Source of the DNA: Solirubrobacterales bacterium
GTDB lineage: Bacteria; Actinomycetota; Thermoleophilia; Solirubrobacterales; Solirubrobacteraceae
Assembly (NCBI GenBank): GCA_019240015.1
Contig: JAFAZB010000231.1
Span: forward strand, 1 to 46,403
Direction: 5' to 3'
Length of the DNA stretch: 46,403 bases
Of the stretch, positions 6,700 to 14,471 are shown piece by piece. A program made the position numbers and the translations under genes. The notes below the pieces were generated by a model. That model had not been told where the DNA came from. It saw only the letters and a program-made list of their open reading frames with translations, and ran no database searches. How positions within the stretch are numbered: the stretch's first letter is position 1; each line of letters opens with the position of its first letter.

Positions 6700-7866
6700 G
6701 TGGCGTGCGTGTGCGCGGTCGGCTTGGGCGTTGCTGCCGGCTCGCCCGCCACCGCGGGTGGCTCGCACGGCTTGCGGCTGGTCCGCGTGGGCCACTTTGC
6801 GTTTCCGCTCTATGTCGCCAGCACCCCGGCGGATCCGCACGCGATCTACGTGGTCGAGCGCGGCGGGCGGATCTGGATCGTTCGCGGCGGGCATCGAGTC
6901 CCGCGTCCCTTCCTTGACCTCCGCAACTTCATCAGCATCGCCCCCAACAGCGAGCAGGGGCTGCTCGGGCTGGCCTTCTCCCCTGACTATGCCGTCTCGG
7001 GGCTGTACTACGTGTACTACTCCAATCGAGGCGGCGACATTCGCATCCGCCAGTTCCGCCGCTCACCGCACGACCCCAACCGGACGATGGCCGGCAGCGG
7101 CCGGACGATCCTGGCGCTCCGCCACCCCGCAATCAATCACTACGGCGGCCAGCTCCAGTTCGGCCCCGATGGCGATCTGTACATCGGGCTCGGCGACGGG
7201 GACCCCGGCGGCGACCCGTTCAACAATGCCCAGCGGCTGGACAACCTGTTCGGCAAGATCCTGCGGATCGCTCCTCAGCCGCCGGGGCGGCGACAGGCCT
7301 ACCTGATCCCGCGAGGTAATCCGTTCGTGCACCGAGCCAACGCGCGTCCGGAGATCTTCGCCTACGGGCTGCGCAATCCTTACCGGTTCTCGTTCGACTC
7401 GGCCACCGGCTCGGCGTGGATCGCTGACGTCGGCGAGAACCGCTTCGAGGAGGTCAACTACCGCCGACGGGGTCAGCTGGCCGGGGTGAATTTCGGCTGG
7501 AGCCGGTACGAGGGCTACTCGCAGTTCTCGAACCGGGCGGCACCCGGCGCGGTGTTCCCGCTGTTCGTCGAAGCGCACGGCCCTCCCCAGGGCGCCGGCC
7601 GTGCCGGCGAGGTGTGGTGCGCACTGATCGGCGGATACGTGGTCCGCGATCGGACGCTCGGAAGCTTCGATGGACGCTACGTGTTCGCCGATCACTGCAC
7701 CGGCCGGATCTTCTCGACGCGGCTCTCCCCGGGCGGAAGCGCGGTCGGGATGGGCTGGACGGGCCTGACGGTGCCCGGCTTGGTCACGTCGTTCGGCACC
7801 GACGCACAACAGCGCGTCTACGTGGCCTCGGAGGACGGCTCGGTGTACCGCCTGTCGTCGGGCTGA
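6700..7866 (+). CDS. Secreted PQQ-type sugar dehydrogenase (GSDH/sorbosone dehydrogenase family)
   Basis: A six-bladed beta-propeller of the soluble glucose/sorbosone dehydrogenase (GSDH) family, which oxidises aldoses outside the cytoplasm with PQQ. Diagnostic stretches are SEQGLLGLAFSPDY, NHYGGQLQFGPDGDLYIGLG, GDPFNNAQRLDNLFGKILRI and YGLRNPYRFSFD, all typical of the family. The start is odd: GTG 6700 is the first standard start, yet in-frame codons upstream read RRLARNRRLIVACV, a perfect basic n-region for the signal peptide that follows. A TAGGGT box (6655-6660) lies 6 nt before ATC 6667, in the usual leaderless position of this window. The true start is therefore probably ATC 6667 or CTG 6694, or there is a base error. 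Confidence 0.88.
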   Translation: MACVCAVGLGVAAGSPATAGGSHGLRLVRVGHFAFPLYVASTPADPHAIYVVERGGRIWIVRGGHRVPRPFLDLRNFISIAPNSEQGLLGLAFSPDYAVSGLYYVYYSNRGGDIRIRQFRRSPHDPNRTMAGSGRTILALRHPAINHYGGQLQFGPDGDLYIGLGDGDPGGDPFNNAQRLDNLFGKILRIAPQPPGRRQAYLIPRGNPFVHRANARPEIFAYGLRNPYRFSFDSATGSAWIADVGENRFEEVNYRRRGQLAGVNFGWSRYEGYSQFSNRAAPGAVFPLFVEAHGPPQGAGRAGEVWCALIGGYVVRDRTLGSFDGRYVFADHCTGRIFSTRLSPGGSAVGMGWTGLTVPGLVTSFGTDAQQRVYVASEDGSVYRLSSG

Positions 7867-7893
7867 GCGAGCGGGCGGGGGAGTCGAGTTGCG

Positions 7894-9006
7894 TCACCCG
7901 GGCGTCTGCCGCGCCGCGTCGGCGCTGCGCCACCCGCCCACGGTCCGCCTGAGGCGGAAGTAGGCGAGCGCGCCGGGGATCGTCGGCAGCCAGAACGAGA
8001 TCAGGCGGTAAGCGAGCACGCCGAGCAAGGCGACGCTCCCCTGCGCCCCGAACGCCAGCAGGGCACCGATCGTGCCGCCCTCCACGCCCCCCACGCCGCC
8101 TGGGATCGGCAGCACGTTCGCGAGCTGTCCGATGAAATACGCCATCACGATCGCGGGGACCGGCGGCGGCGAGCCGAAGGCGTGCAGCGCCGCCCACAGC
8201 GCGGCGATGTCGAAGCCCCAGTAGGCGGGCGCCCCGAGCACCCCCAGCTCCCAGCCGCGGACGGCGGCGAACGCGATCCGCGTCGACTCGCGCAGTGTCT
8301 GGGGTGCGGTCGCGACGCGAGACAGCATTCGCAGCAGCCGCCTCGATGAGCGCATTCCCGCCGTGATCCGACGCTCGAGACCGAGTGGCAGTACGGCCAA
8401 CGCCACCGTGAGCGTGATCGCCGCGGCGGCGATCACCGCCGGCACCACGGTCAGCGTCCACGGCGCCTGACCGGGGAGCACGCCGATCCGCAGGCCGGCG
8501 CCAAAGATCAGCAGCGCGCCGGCGAACACCGAGTAGAGCAGCAGTTCGAAGGTGACCATCCGGCGGGCGATCACCCGCGGCTGGAGCCCCGATGCCCGCA
8601 GCGCCCACACTGTCAGCGCCACGCCGCCCGCCCCCGCGGTCGACAGAAGCTTGCTGGCAACGGTCCCCGCGAGCGTGATCTGATAGCTCTCCCGCCAGCC
8701 GATGTGCACGCCGTGACAGGAGAACACGGTCCTGAACAACAGCCCGTAGCCGGCCAGCGAGATCGCCTCGACCACGAACCCGAGCGCGATCCACCACAGA
8801 TCGGCATGGCGCAGGCGGCGCAGCGTCCCCGACAGGCCGCTCAGCTCCGGAACCACGAAGTACACGAAGCCCACGATCGCGGCGATCACCACCGCTGCTC
8901 CGACCGCCCGCCGGTGGCGGCGCAGGAGGCGCGCCAGCTTCCGCACGGGCCGATCTCGCGGGCGGCGCTCGCCAGGCTTGCCAGGTGCCCGCGTCGCCGA
9001 GGCCAT
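7894..9006 (-). CDS. LPG-synthase-TM/flippase-like integral membrane protein
   Basis: A 370-residue membrane protein of the lysylphosphatidylglycerol synthase transmembrane region family (UPF0104), without the catalytic transferase domain. About seven hydrophobic helices follow an Arg-rich cytoplasmic N-terminus. The family motif is near the C-terminal end: YFIGQLANVLPIPGGVGGVEG, followed by YRLISFWLPTIPGALAYF. Members act in flipping or handling lipids or glycolipids; the substrate here is unknown. ATG 9006 follows the upstream SDR stop by 5 bp; GTG 9024, which would overlap the SDR by 13 bp, is the alternative. It is probably co-transcribed with that SDR. Confidence 0.88.
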   Translation of the reverse strand: MASATRAPGKPGERRPRDRPVRKLARLLRRHRRAVGAAVVIAAIVGFVYFVVPELSGLSGTLRRLRHADLWWIALGFVVEAISLAGYGLLFRTVFSCHGVHIGWRESYQITLAGTVASKLLSTAGAGGVALTVWALRASGLQPRVIARRMVTFELLLYSVFAGALLIFGAGLRIGVLPGQAPWTLTVVPAVIAAAAITLTVALAVLPLGLERRITAGMRSSRRLLRMLSRVATAPQTLRESTRIAFAAVRGWELGVLGAPAYWGFDIAALWAALHAFGSPPPVPAIVMAYFIGQLANVLPIPGGVGGVEGGTIGALLAFGAQGSVALLGVLAYRLISFWLPTIPGALAYFRLRRTVGGWRSADAARQTPG

Positions 9007-9011
9007 CGGGT

Positions 9012-9845
9012 TCAGCTCACCCACTCACTGGTTCGCTCCCACAGCTCGGCGGCGAGCTCAGGCGTCGCGGCAGCAGCGGGCCGAGCGCGGCGACGCTCGT
9101 CGTAGTACTGCCCGCTCTCGCCCGCGAGCTCGGGGGCGGTAGCGCAGTACACCGGGGCGGCGGCCCCCTCGGCGGGCGACTTCATCCTCAGCTTCATCAG
9201 CCAACGCGCGGGCCACGGGACCCGGCGCCAGATGTCGGACGCGATCACCCCCGGGTGCAGCGCATAGGTGGTCACTCCCGTGCCCTCTAGCCGTCGCGCC
9301 AACTCCTGCGCGTGGAGCACGTTGCCAAGCTTTGAGACCGCGTACTCGGGCATCCCGGTGATGCTCTTGGTGGGCTGGCGAACGGCCGTGTAGTCGATCC
9401 CCTTGGCGCTGTAGTGCGCCTCGCTGGCCACGTTGACGATCCGTGACGGGGCCGACGCACGCAGGCGGTCGAGCAGCAGGCTGGTGAGCAGAAACGGTCC
9501 CACGTAATTGGTGCCAAAGGCGAGCTCGAAGCCGCTCTCGGTGAGGCCTCGCTGTCCCGCCAGGCCGGCGTTGTTGACCAGCGCGTGGAGCGGCTCGCCG
9601 GTCGCGAGGAATGCCTGCGCGCATTTCCTGACCGATGACAGCTCGCCCAGGTCGAGCGGCAGGAACCGCAGCGCTGCGGTGCCGGTCTGCGAGGCGATCT
9701 GATCGATCACCGGCCGCGTCCTGGCCTCCGAGCGGCCGGCTAGGAACACCTTCGCGCCGCCGCCTGCCAGCGCCCGGACGATCTCTGCCCCGATTCCCGT
9801 GTTGGCACCGGTGACGAGGAACGTCCGGCCCTCGAGCTCTCCCAT
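9012..9845 (-). CDS. Short-chain dehydrogenase/reductase, retinol-dehydrogenase-like
   Basis: A 277-residue classical SDR that would oxidise or reduce a carbonyl/alcohol with NAD(P). The cofactor motif TGANTGIG is at about residues 13-20, the NNAG motif at about 91-94, the catalytic Tyr-x3-Lys as YAVSK near 168-172 with an upstream Ser in NVASEAHYS, and a PG motif (HPGVIASDIW) follows. The layout resembles retinol dehydrogenase/WW-domain oxidoreductase homologues of soil bacteria, but the substrate is unknown. A TATGCT box (9852-9857 on the minus strand) lies 6 nt before ATG 9845, so it is probably leaderless. Confidence 0.9.
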   Translation of the reverse strand: MGELEGRTFLVTGANTGIGAEIVRALAGGGAKVFLAGRSEARTRPVIDQIASQTGTAALRFLPLDLGELSSVRKCAQAFLATGEPLHALVNNAGLAGQRGLTESGFELAFGTNYVGPFLLTSLLLDRLRASAPSRIVNVASEAHYSAKGIDYTAVRQPTKSITGMPEYAVSKLGNVLHAQELARRLEGTGVTTYALHPGVIASDIWRRVPWPARWLMKLRMKSPAEGAAAPVYCATAPELAGESGQYYDERRRARPAAAATPELAAELWERTSEWVS

Positions 9846-9880
9846 GCGCAGAGCATAGGCCCGCGCACGGGCCGGCTCGA

Positions 9881-10291
9881 CTAAGCCGTCAACCGAAGCC
9901 GCTCGAGCACGTCGTCGCGGTCGAGGCCACTGGGTCCGAGGACGCGGTCGAACTGCCGCCCGTAGACCTCCATCACGGCCAGCAGCAGATCGGTCGTCCC
10001 GACCGTGATGGCTCCCCGTTGGTGCGCGATCCTGGTCGCGGTGTCGGTGACGGTCGCCACCACGTCGGGGTCGCCGCCGTAGACTCGACGGAGCGGCTGT
10101 TCGTGGCCGCCCTCCTCGAGCGGCGTCTCGCTGATGCCCAGCGCACTGAGCATGCCGCCGGCCGAGCCATGGAGTCGCAGCAGGCGCAGCCAGCGCTCCA
10201 CCTCGGCCTCGCGCGAGGACGCGAACGGCATCGCGGTCGACGCGATCCCGAGCACCATCGCCGCGTCTGCGGTGAGCACGATCTCGGTCAT
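9881..10291 (-). CDS. Clp N-terminal-domain-like protein
   Basis: A 136-residue protein resembling a lone Clp repeat (N) domain, the peptide- or adaptor-binding module of ClpA/ClpC, without AAA+ domains. The resemblance lies in ITVGTTDLLLAVMEVYG followed by LGPSGLDRDDVLERL, and an internal AHQRGAITVGT helix-turn. The open frame extends further upstream, but ATG 10291, placed 16 bp after the STAS gene stop, is the sensible start. Stand-alone Clp-N proteins occur in actinobacteria and may sense or adapt substrates; the function here is unknown. Probably co-transcribed with the STAS gene. Assignment is moderate because no profile search could be run. Confidence 0.62.
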   Translation of the reverse strand: MTEIVLTADAAMVLGIASTAMPFASSREAEVERWLRLLRLHGSAGGMLSALGISETPLEEGGHEQPLRRVYGGDPDVVATVTDTATRIAHQRGAITVGTTDLLLAVMEVYGRQFDRVLGPSGLDRDDVLERLRLTA

Positions 10292-10307
10292 CGCTGGGCG
10301 ACCCGGG

Positions 10308-10706
10308 TCACCGCGCGGTGTCGCCGCGCGCGAAGTCCACCGCCGAGTCGAGCGTCTCGAACAGCTCGAAGCGACTGTCCAGACCGGTGATCTGGAACGT
10401 GCGCAGCACGCTCTGGTGCGGGCAGGCGAGGGCGAGCCGTCCCTTGGGCGCAAGCACCTTGCAGATGCCAACCAATACGCCGAGCGCCGTCGAGTCCAGG
10501 AAGCTGACCGCTGAGAGATCGAGCACGAGGCGGTCGTGGCCCGACTCGATCAGCTCCGCCAAGGTCCATTTGAGCGTCGGCGCGGTAGTCAGGTCGAGCT
10601 CGCCAGCGGGCGTGACGACGCTGGTGTGCTGATCGAGCGAATGGTGGCTGATCGCGAACGCCGCATCGCTCGGGCTGTGAGTGTTGGACATCTGGACGTC
10701 GAGCAT
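10308..10706 (-). CDS. STAS-domain anti-sigma-factor antagonist
   Basis: A 132-residue STAS domain of the SpoIIAA/RsbV type, which binds an anti-sigma kinase to free a sigma factor. The conserved DLSAVSFLDSTALGVLVGI stretch contains the Asp-Ser pair (LDS) in which the Ser is the phosphorylation site in family members. ATG 10706 is preceded by a modest purine-rich site (CAGGGAC) and gives a normal family length; ATG 10691 is the alternative. No partner kinase or sigma-B-type gene lies nearby, so its partner is elsewhere in the genome. The Clp-N-like gene follows 16 bp downstream. Confidence 0.88.
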   Translation of the reverse strand: MLDVQMSNTHSPSDAAFAISHHSLDQHTSVVTPAGELDLTTAPTLKWTLAELIESGHDRLVLDLSAVSFLDSTALGVLVGICKVLAPKGRLALACPHQSVLRTFQITGLDSRFELFETLDSAVDFARGDTAR

Positions 10707-10827
10707 GAAGGTCCCTGCCCTTACCCGAACGGGAGGACAGTTCCTCGTTTCGGCCCGCGGCCGGTATCTGTTACGACTCGGGCCGTCGCTTGGACGAACG
10801 TCGCACGGCAACGCGCTTGGCCCACGC

Positions 10828-11709
10828 CTAGTTTCCGATCGGGCCGAGTCGCGGCTCGCGACCGTGGAGCGAGAAGGCGCGAAACCGGGAGAAGATCGTG
10901 TGCCCGGGACCGTGGAAGTCAGACGAGCCCGTGGTCAGCAGGCCGAGGCTCGCGGCGGCCTCGTCGACCAAGGCGGTCTGGTCAGCGTCGTGCGTGGGAT
11001 AGAAGGCTTCCACGCCGTCGACGCCGAGCGCCTTGAAGTCGCGCAGCGTCGCGCTCACCTGCTCGGGATCGTCGATCTCCCAGAACGGGTGGGCCCAGAC
11101 CGCGACGCCGCCCGCGGCGTGGATCAGCTCGATCGCCTCCGCGACCCGGGGCATCGTTCGCGGACGGTAGGCGGGGCGTCCGGGGAGCAGGTAGGCCTCG
11201 AGCACCTGCTCGGGTCGCTCCAAGCCCTCGGCGGCGAGACGATCCGCGTTGCCCGGCTCCTCCCAGACGGCGCGGGCCAGATGCGGACGTCCGACCGCGC
11301 CGCCGCTACGCCGGCGCTCCGCCAGCACCCTCGGATCGAGCTCGAATCCCTGCTGCTCGAGCGCCTCGCGCATGCGATCGGCACGGGCCCGCCGGTCCTC
11401 GCGGAAGCGCTCAAGCGCGTCGAGCAGGCTCCGTCCGCGGTGATCGACCCTGTAACCGAGGATGTGAAGATCCTCCTCGGCAGCGTGCAGGGCCGAGATC
11501 TCGACCGCCGGCACGATCGTCACGCCGCTCGCCGGGCCCGCCTCGATCGCCTCCTGGACCCCGCCGACGGTGTCGTGATCGGTCAGGGCCAGCAGTCTCA
11601 CCCCGGCGTCCGCCGCTCCAGCCACCACCTCGCTCGGCGTCAACTCTCCGTCGGAGTGGTGAGAGTGGGACTGGAGGTCGAAGCGGGGCCCGCCAGCCGC
11701 GACGCTCAC
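10828..11709 (-). CDS. PHP-domain phosphoesterase (TrpH/YciV-like)
   Basis: A 293-residue metal-dependent phosphoesterase of the PHP family, nearest to TrpH/YciV-type 3',5'-nucleoside bisphosphate phosphatases. The metal-binding motifs appear in order: DLQSHSHHSDG (about 11-21), LTDHDTV (about 41-47), PAVEISALHAAE (about 67-78), VWAHPFWE near residue 203, and TTGSSDFHG near 263. Its GTG overlaps the stop of the YeeE/YedE gene upstream by 4 bp (GTGA), so it is translated as part of that operon. A link between the phosphatase and sulfur transport, for example 3'-phosphoadenosine phosphate removal during sulfate assimilation, is attractive but only inferred. Confidence 0.88.
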   Translation of the reverse strand: MSVAAGGPRFDLQSHSHHSDGELTPSEVVAGAADAGVRLLALTDHDTVGGVQEAIEAGPASGVTIVPAVEISALHAAEEDLHILGYRVDHRGRSLLDALERFREDRRARADRMREALEQQGFELDPRVLAERRRSGGAVGRPHLARAVWEEPGNADRLAAEGLERPEQVLEAYLLPGRPAYRPRTMPRVAEAIELIHAAGGVAVWAHPFWEIDDPEQVSATLRDFKALGVDGVEAFYPTHDADQTALVDEAAASLGLLTTGSSDFHGPGHTIFSRFRAFSLHGREPRLGPIGN

Positions 11710-12191
11710 GGCTGCGCGCCCACAGCGCTCCCGTAGCTCAACCCCGGGACGCGCGCCGGGAGGCGGTCGGTCGCGGGCTCGGTCTCAGGCTGCTCCCGAC
11801 GGAGGAACGCGTAGACCCCGAGCAGGACGCCCGCGAGCGTGAACAGGCCCCAGGCGATCCCCTGGCCGACCTGGGTGGCGATCGGTCCCGGGCACGAGTC
11901 GCAGATGCCCCAGCCGATGCCGAACAGGAGGCTGCCGATGATATGCCGCCGAGCCGGTCGCTCGGGCCGCCAGCCGATCGGCGCGTCGACCAGCAGCGCG
12001 CGAGCGCGGAGGCGGCGCAGGAGTGCCAGCCCGACGCTCGCCACCAGCACCGCCGAGGCAAAGAACAGGAACAGGTAGGAGCGCTCGAACAATAGCGCCT
12101 CACGAACCACCTGCGGGCTGGTCATCCCGCTCCACGCGAGGACCACGCCGAACACCAGCCCGAGGCCGAGTCCTCCGAGCCGCGGACGCAC
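11706..12191 (-). CDS. YeeE/YedE family membrane protein, second half-transporter
   Basis: A 161-residue integral membrane protein of the YeeE/YedE family (short DUF6691-type half), whose full-length relatives transport thiosulfate or related sulfur compounds. Four hydrophobic segments are visible; the family motif appears as GIGWGICDSCPGPIAT (about 93-108), with the Cys pair expected in the transport path. The GTG begins directly after the stop of the other half at 12192-12653, so the two halves are made together and presumably assemble. The C-terminal 30 residues are hydrophilic and Pro-rich. Confidence 0.85.
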   Translation of the reverse strand: MRPRLGGLGLGLVFGVVLAWSGMTSPQVVREALLFERSYLFLFFASAVLVASVGLALLRRLRARALLVDAPIGWRPERPARRHIIGSLLFGIGWGICDSCPGPIATQVGQGIAWGLFTLAGVLLGVYAFLRREQPETEPATDRLPARVPGLSYGSAVGAQP

Positions 12192-12653
12192 CTAGACCAA
12201 CCACCTGGTGATGAAGCTGATCGCGATCGCGGTGGCGAAGAAGGTCGCGGTCGCGGCGATCCCGGCGGGCGAGCGCATCGCGGTGGCGCTCAGCCCGTTG
12301 CCCGACGTGCAGCCCCCGGCGAGCTTTGCGCCAAAGCCGATCAAGACCCCGGACAGAAGCAGGATCGGGGCGATCAGCAGCCGTTCGGAGCCGTGCAGGC
12401 TCGCCGTCAGCCACCCGTACCCGTGGAAGTCCGGGCCGCCCGAAGCAAGCGCGAACAAGCCTCCCCCGAGCAGCACCCCGATCAGGAACCACCCCCGCCA
12501 ATCGAACCCGATCCGCCGCTCTCTCAAGCGCCCCACCAGCTCGGAGTAGCCGCCCGTGATCCCCAGCCGTCCGTTGAACAGGGCCCGGCAAGCGACTACG
12601 CACAGCCCCATCAGGGGGCCCGCGACGTACCAGGCCAGCTGCGGATGAAGCAT
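12192..12653 (-). CDS. YeeE/YedE family membrane protein, first half-transporter
   Basis: A 153-residue membrane protein forming the other half of a split YeeE/YedE sulfur-compound transporter. The motifs RLGITGGYSE (about 29-38) and GAKLAGGCTSGNGLSATA (about 108-125) are characteristic; the Cys of GGCTSGN is the conserved transport residue in thiosulfate carriers. The frame is open far upstream, but ATG 12653, with a GGAGG about 6 nt before it, is clearly the start. A possible -10 box, TATCCT, lies at 12705-12710. No TusA or rhodanese gene is seen in the window. Confidence 0.87.
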   Translation of the reverse strand: MLHPQLAWYVAGPLMGLCVVACRALFNGRLGITGGYSELVGRLRERRIGFDWRGWFLIGVLLGGGLFALASGGPDFHGYGWLTASLHGSERLLIAPILLLSGVLIGFGAKLAGGCTSGNGLSATAMRSPAGIAATATFFATAIAISFITRWLV

Positions 12654-12730
12654 CGCGCCTCCTTCGAGATCTACCCTGCGCCGCGCGTCGACGCCCGCCA
12701 TCTCAGGATAGCCGCTCGGATTTCGGGTCT

Positions 12731-13693
12731 TTAGGGCCGCGCTCCTCGAGCTCGGCTCGCGGCTTCGAACTCGAGGTCGAGCTCCGTCCGCACGCCGAGC
12801 CGGTGCAGCGCCTCGTTTGCCTGCTCGAGGCTGTCGGCGTCGGCTACCGCCCGCGCCAGGCGCCCGGTCGCCTGCATCGTGATTTCCACATCCAGATAGA
12901 ACGTCAGGGCGGCCGTGGCGGTCAGCTCGAGCGTCCGCGCGCCCCCGCGAATCGTCGCGATGCCGGCGGCTCCCCGGAACGCCCGCACGGCCTGCGCGCT
13001 GGCCTCGGTGGGCACCAGTCCGATCGCGTGCTCGAGTCGCTTCGCGACCGGGTCGGTGAGGCCGCGGGCGCCGCATAGCCCGCCCGCGGCGGCGATCTGG
13101 GCGAGCCGTGCGAGGACCTCCTGTGGAGTCAGCTCGGCATCGCAACCCACCCCGAAGATGCCCGCGAGCACCGGCGCGCCGCGGGCAGCGAGACCGGCGG
13201 CCGCCGCGAGCATGACCGCGTCACACAGCGGGCTGCGAAGCCCCGCCTCGTCTCCTTGCGCGAGCAGATCGCCGCCCACGTCGATGAACACGATCAGGTC
13301 GCGGTCGAGCGTTGCGGCAGCGCTCGCGAGCGCGCCGGCGATCGCCGCCGGCCCGGCTTGAATGTCGACCAGCAGCGTCTGCTCGCCGAGGAACTCGGCC
13401 ATCCTCGCCTCGGCGAAGTACATGTCCCTGCCTCGCGCCCGGGTCGAGGGCCCGGCCAGCAGGATCCCGGGCGCGATCTCCTCCGCCGCTTCGATTTCGC
13501 TTACTCGCCGTGGCCCGGGGACCGCGTCGATCGGCAGCCGCTCCCAGGCGATCCCGCCGACAACCGGGTCGGCGTGGTCGTAGAGGCGCATGGACTCCGC
13601 GGTGGCGAGCGCCCCGACCACGTCTCCACCCCCGCCCATGCCGAGGACCAGCGGGCGTTTGGCACGGCGAAGCAGCTGCTCGGCGTCCTGCAT
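12731..13693 (-). CDS. DUF1152 domain protein
   Basis: A 320-residue cytoplasmic protein of the DUF1152 family, for which I know no established biochemical function. A Gly-rich loop, LVLGMGGGGDVVGALAT (about residues 15-31), opens the protein and resembles a nucleotide- or phosphate-binding turn; a second acidic stretch, LIVFIDVGGDLLAQGDE, lies near residues 133-149. ATG 13693 lies 21 bp after the maleate-isomerase-like gene stop, with its own TACAAC box 6 nt upstream, so it may be expressed both from that gene and as a leaderless transcript. The pairing of these two genes is worth noting as a functional hint. Confidence 0.82.
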   Translation of the reverse strand: MQDAEQLLRRAKRPLVLGMGGGGDVVGALATAESMRLYDHADPVVGGIAWERLPIDAVPGPRRVSEIEAAEEIAPGILLAGPSTRARGRDMYFAEARMAEFLGEQTLLVDIQAGPAAIAGALASAAATLDRDLIVFIDVGGDLLAQGDEAGLRSPLCDAVMLAAAAGLAARGAPVLAGIFGVGCDAELTPQEVLARLAQIAAAGGLCGARGLTDPVAKRLEHAIGLVPTEASAQAVRAFRGAAGIATIRGGARTLELTATAALTFYLDVEITMQATGRLARAVADADSLEQANEALHRLGVRTELDLEFEAASRARGARP

Positions 13694-13714
13694 GGAGCTG
13701 TTGTACCTGGCCGC

Positions 13715-14395
13715 CTAAGCGGGTGTCGTAGCCCCGATGTGATCGAGCACCGCCTCGAGCGCGGCCTGGTTGCTGGTCACGACGGGAATTTGCAGCGTCC
13801 GCTCGATGCGCTCCCTGGCATCGAGCGCGCGGAAGTTGGTGCACGAGACGAACAGCAGCTCGAACTCGGCTCGTTCGAAGCACTCGGCGGCAAGCCGCAC
13901 GATCCGCTCGGGCTCGACCGCCGCGATCTCTGAGTTCGCGCGGATCCCGAGGCCGTCGATCGCCGCCACCCGGAGGCCGTCTGCCTCCAGCGCCGCGCGG
14001 ATCTTGTCGTTGAGGCTCTCGACGTATGGCGTGATCACGCCGACCCGTTCGGCGCGACGAGCGGCGATCGCCCGTCGCACCGCGGCCGCGACGCCGATCG
14101 TCTCTGCACCGGTCTGCGCGGCGATCCGCGCGAGCAACTCCGCCTCCGAGGCGTTGCCGCGCAGTGCCCCGGCGCTGGTGCAGGCGAACACGACGACGTC
14201 GGGGCTCAGCGTCGCGATGTCCTTCACCGCCGCGGATAGGTGCCGGTCGAGCATCGCCGACTCGTGCTCCGGAGTCACCTCCTCCAGGAACATGCGCGCC
14301 GTGTGCAGGGTCGCCATGCTCGGCAGCCGGCGGTAGAAGTCGACCTCGGCGACGGTATTGGAAGAGGGGACGAGCAACCCCACGCGCACCGGCAT
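13715..14395 (-). CDS. Asp/Glu racemase superfamily protein, maleate-isomerase-like
   Basis: A 226-residue enzyme of the Asp/Glu/hydantoin racemase superfamily, closest in pattern to maleate cis-trans isomerase and arylmalonate decarboxylase. The N-terminal PSSNT (residues 10-14) and the two catalytic-type cysteines, Cys72 in ACTSAG and Cys185 in SCTNFRA, are in the expected places for the two-Cys mechanism. The frame extends upstream, but ATG 14395 starts the true domain (MPVRVGLLVPSSN). It is divergent from the HAD gene at 14472 and precedes DUF1152 by 21 bp. The substrate could be a maleate, malonate or amino-acid derivative; this is not decided by sequence. Confidence 0.82.
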   Translation of the reverse strand: MPVRVGLLVPSSNTVAEVDFYRRLPSMATLHTARMFLEEVTPEHESAMLDRHLSAAVKDIATLSPDVVVFACTSAGALRGNASEAELLARIAAQTGAETIGVAAAVRRAIAARRAERVGVITPYVESLNDKIRAALEADGLRVAAIDGLGIRANSEIAAVEPERIVRLAAECFERAEFELLFVSCTNFRALDARERIERTLQIPVVTSNQAALEAVLDHIGATTPA

Positions 14396-14471
14396 ATCGA
14401 TGCCATTACCCGGCTGCGGAAGCGATCGAACGGGCGGGCGGTTTTCGCGCCCGTCGGGTACGGTCTCGCCG

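Noticed and set aside
10706..10811. Upstream extension of the STAS gene to GTG 10811
   Set aside because: It adds an Arg/Pro-rich segment with no family match; the STAS domain begins after ATG 10706.
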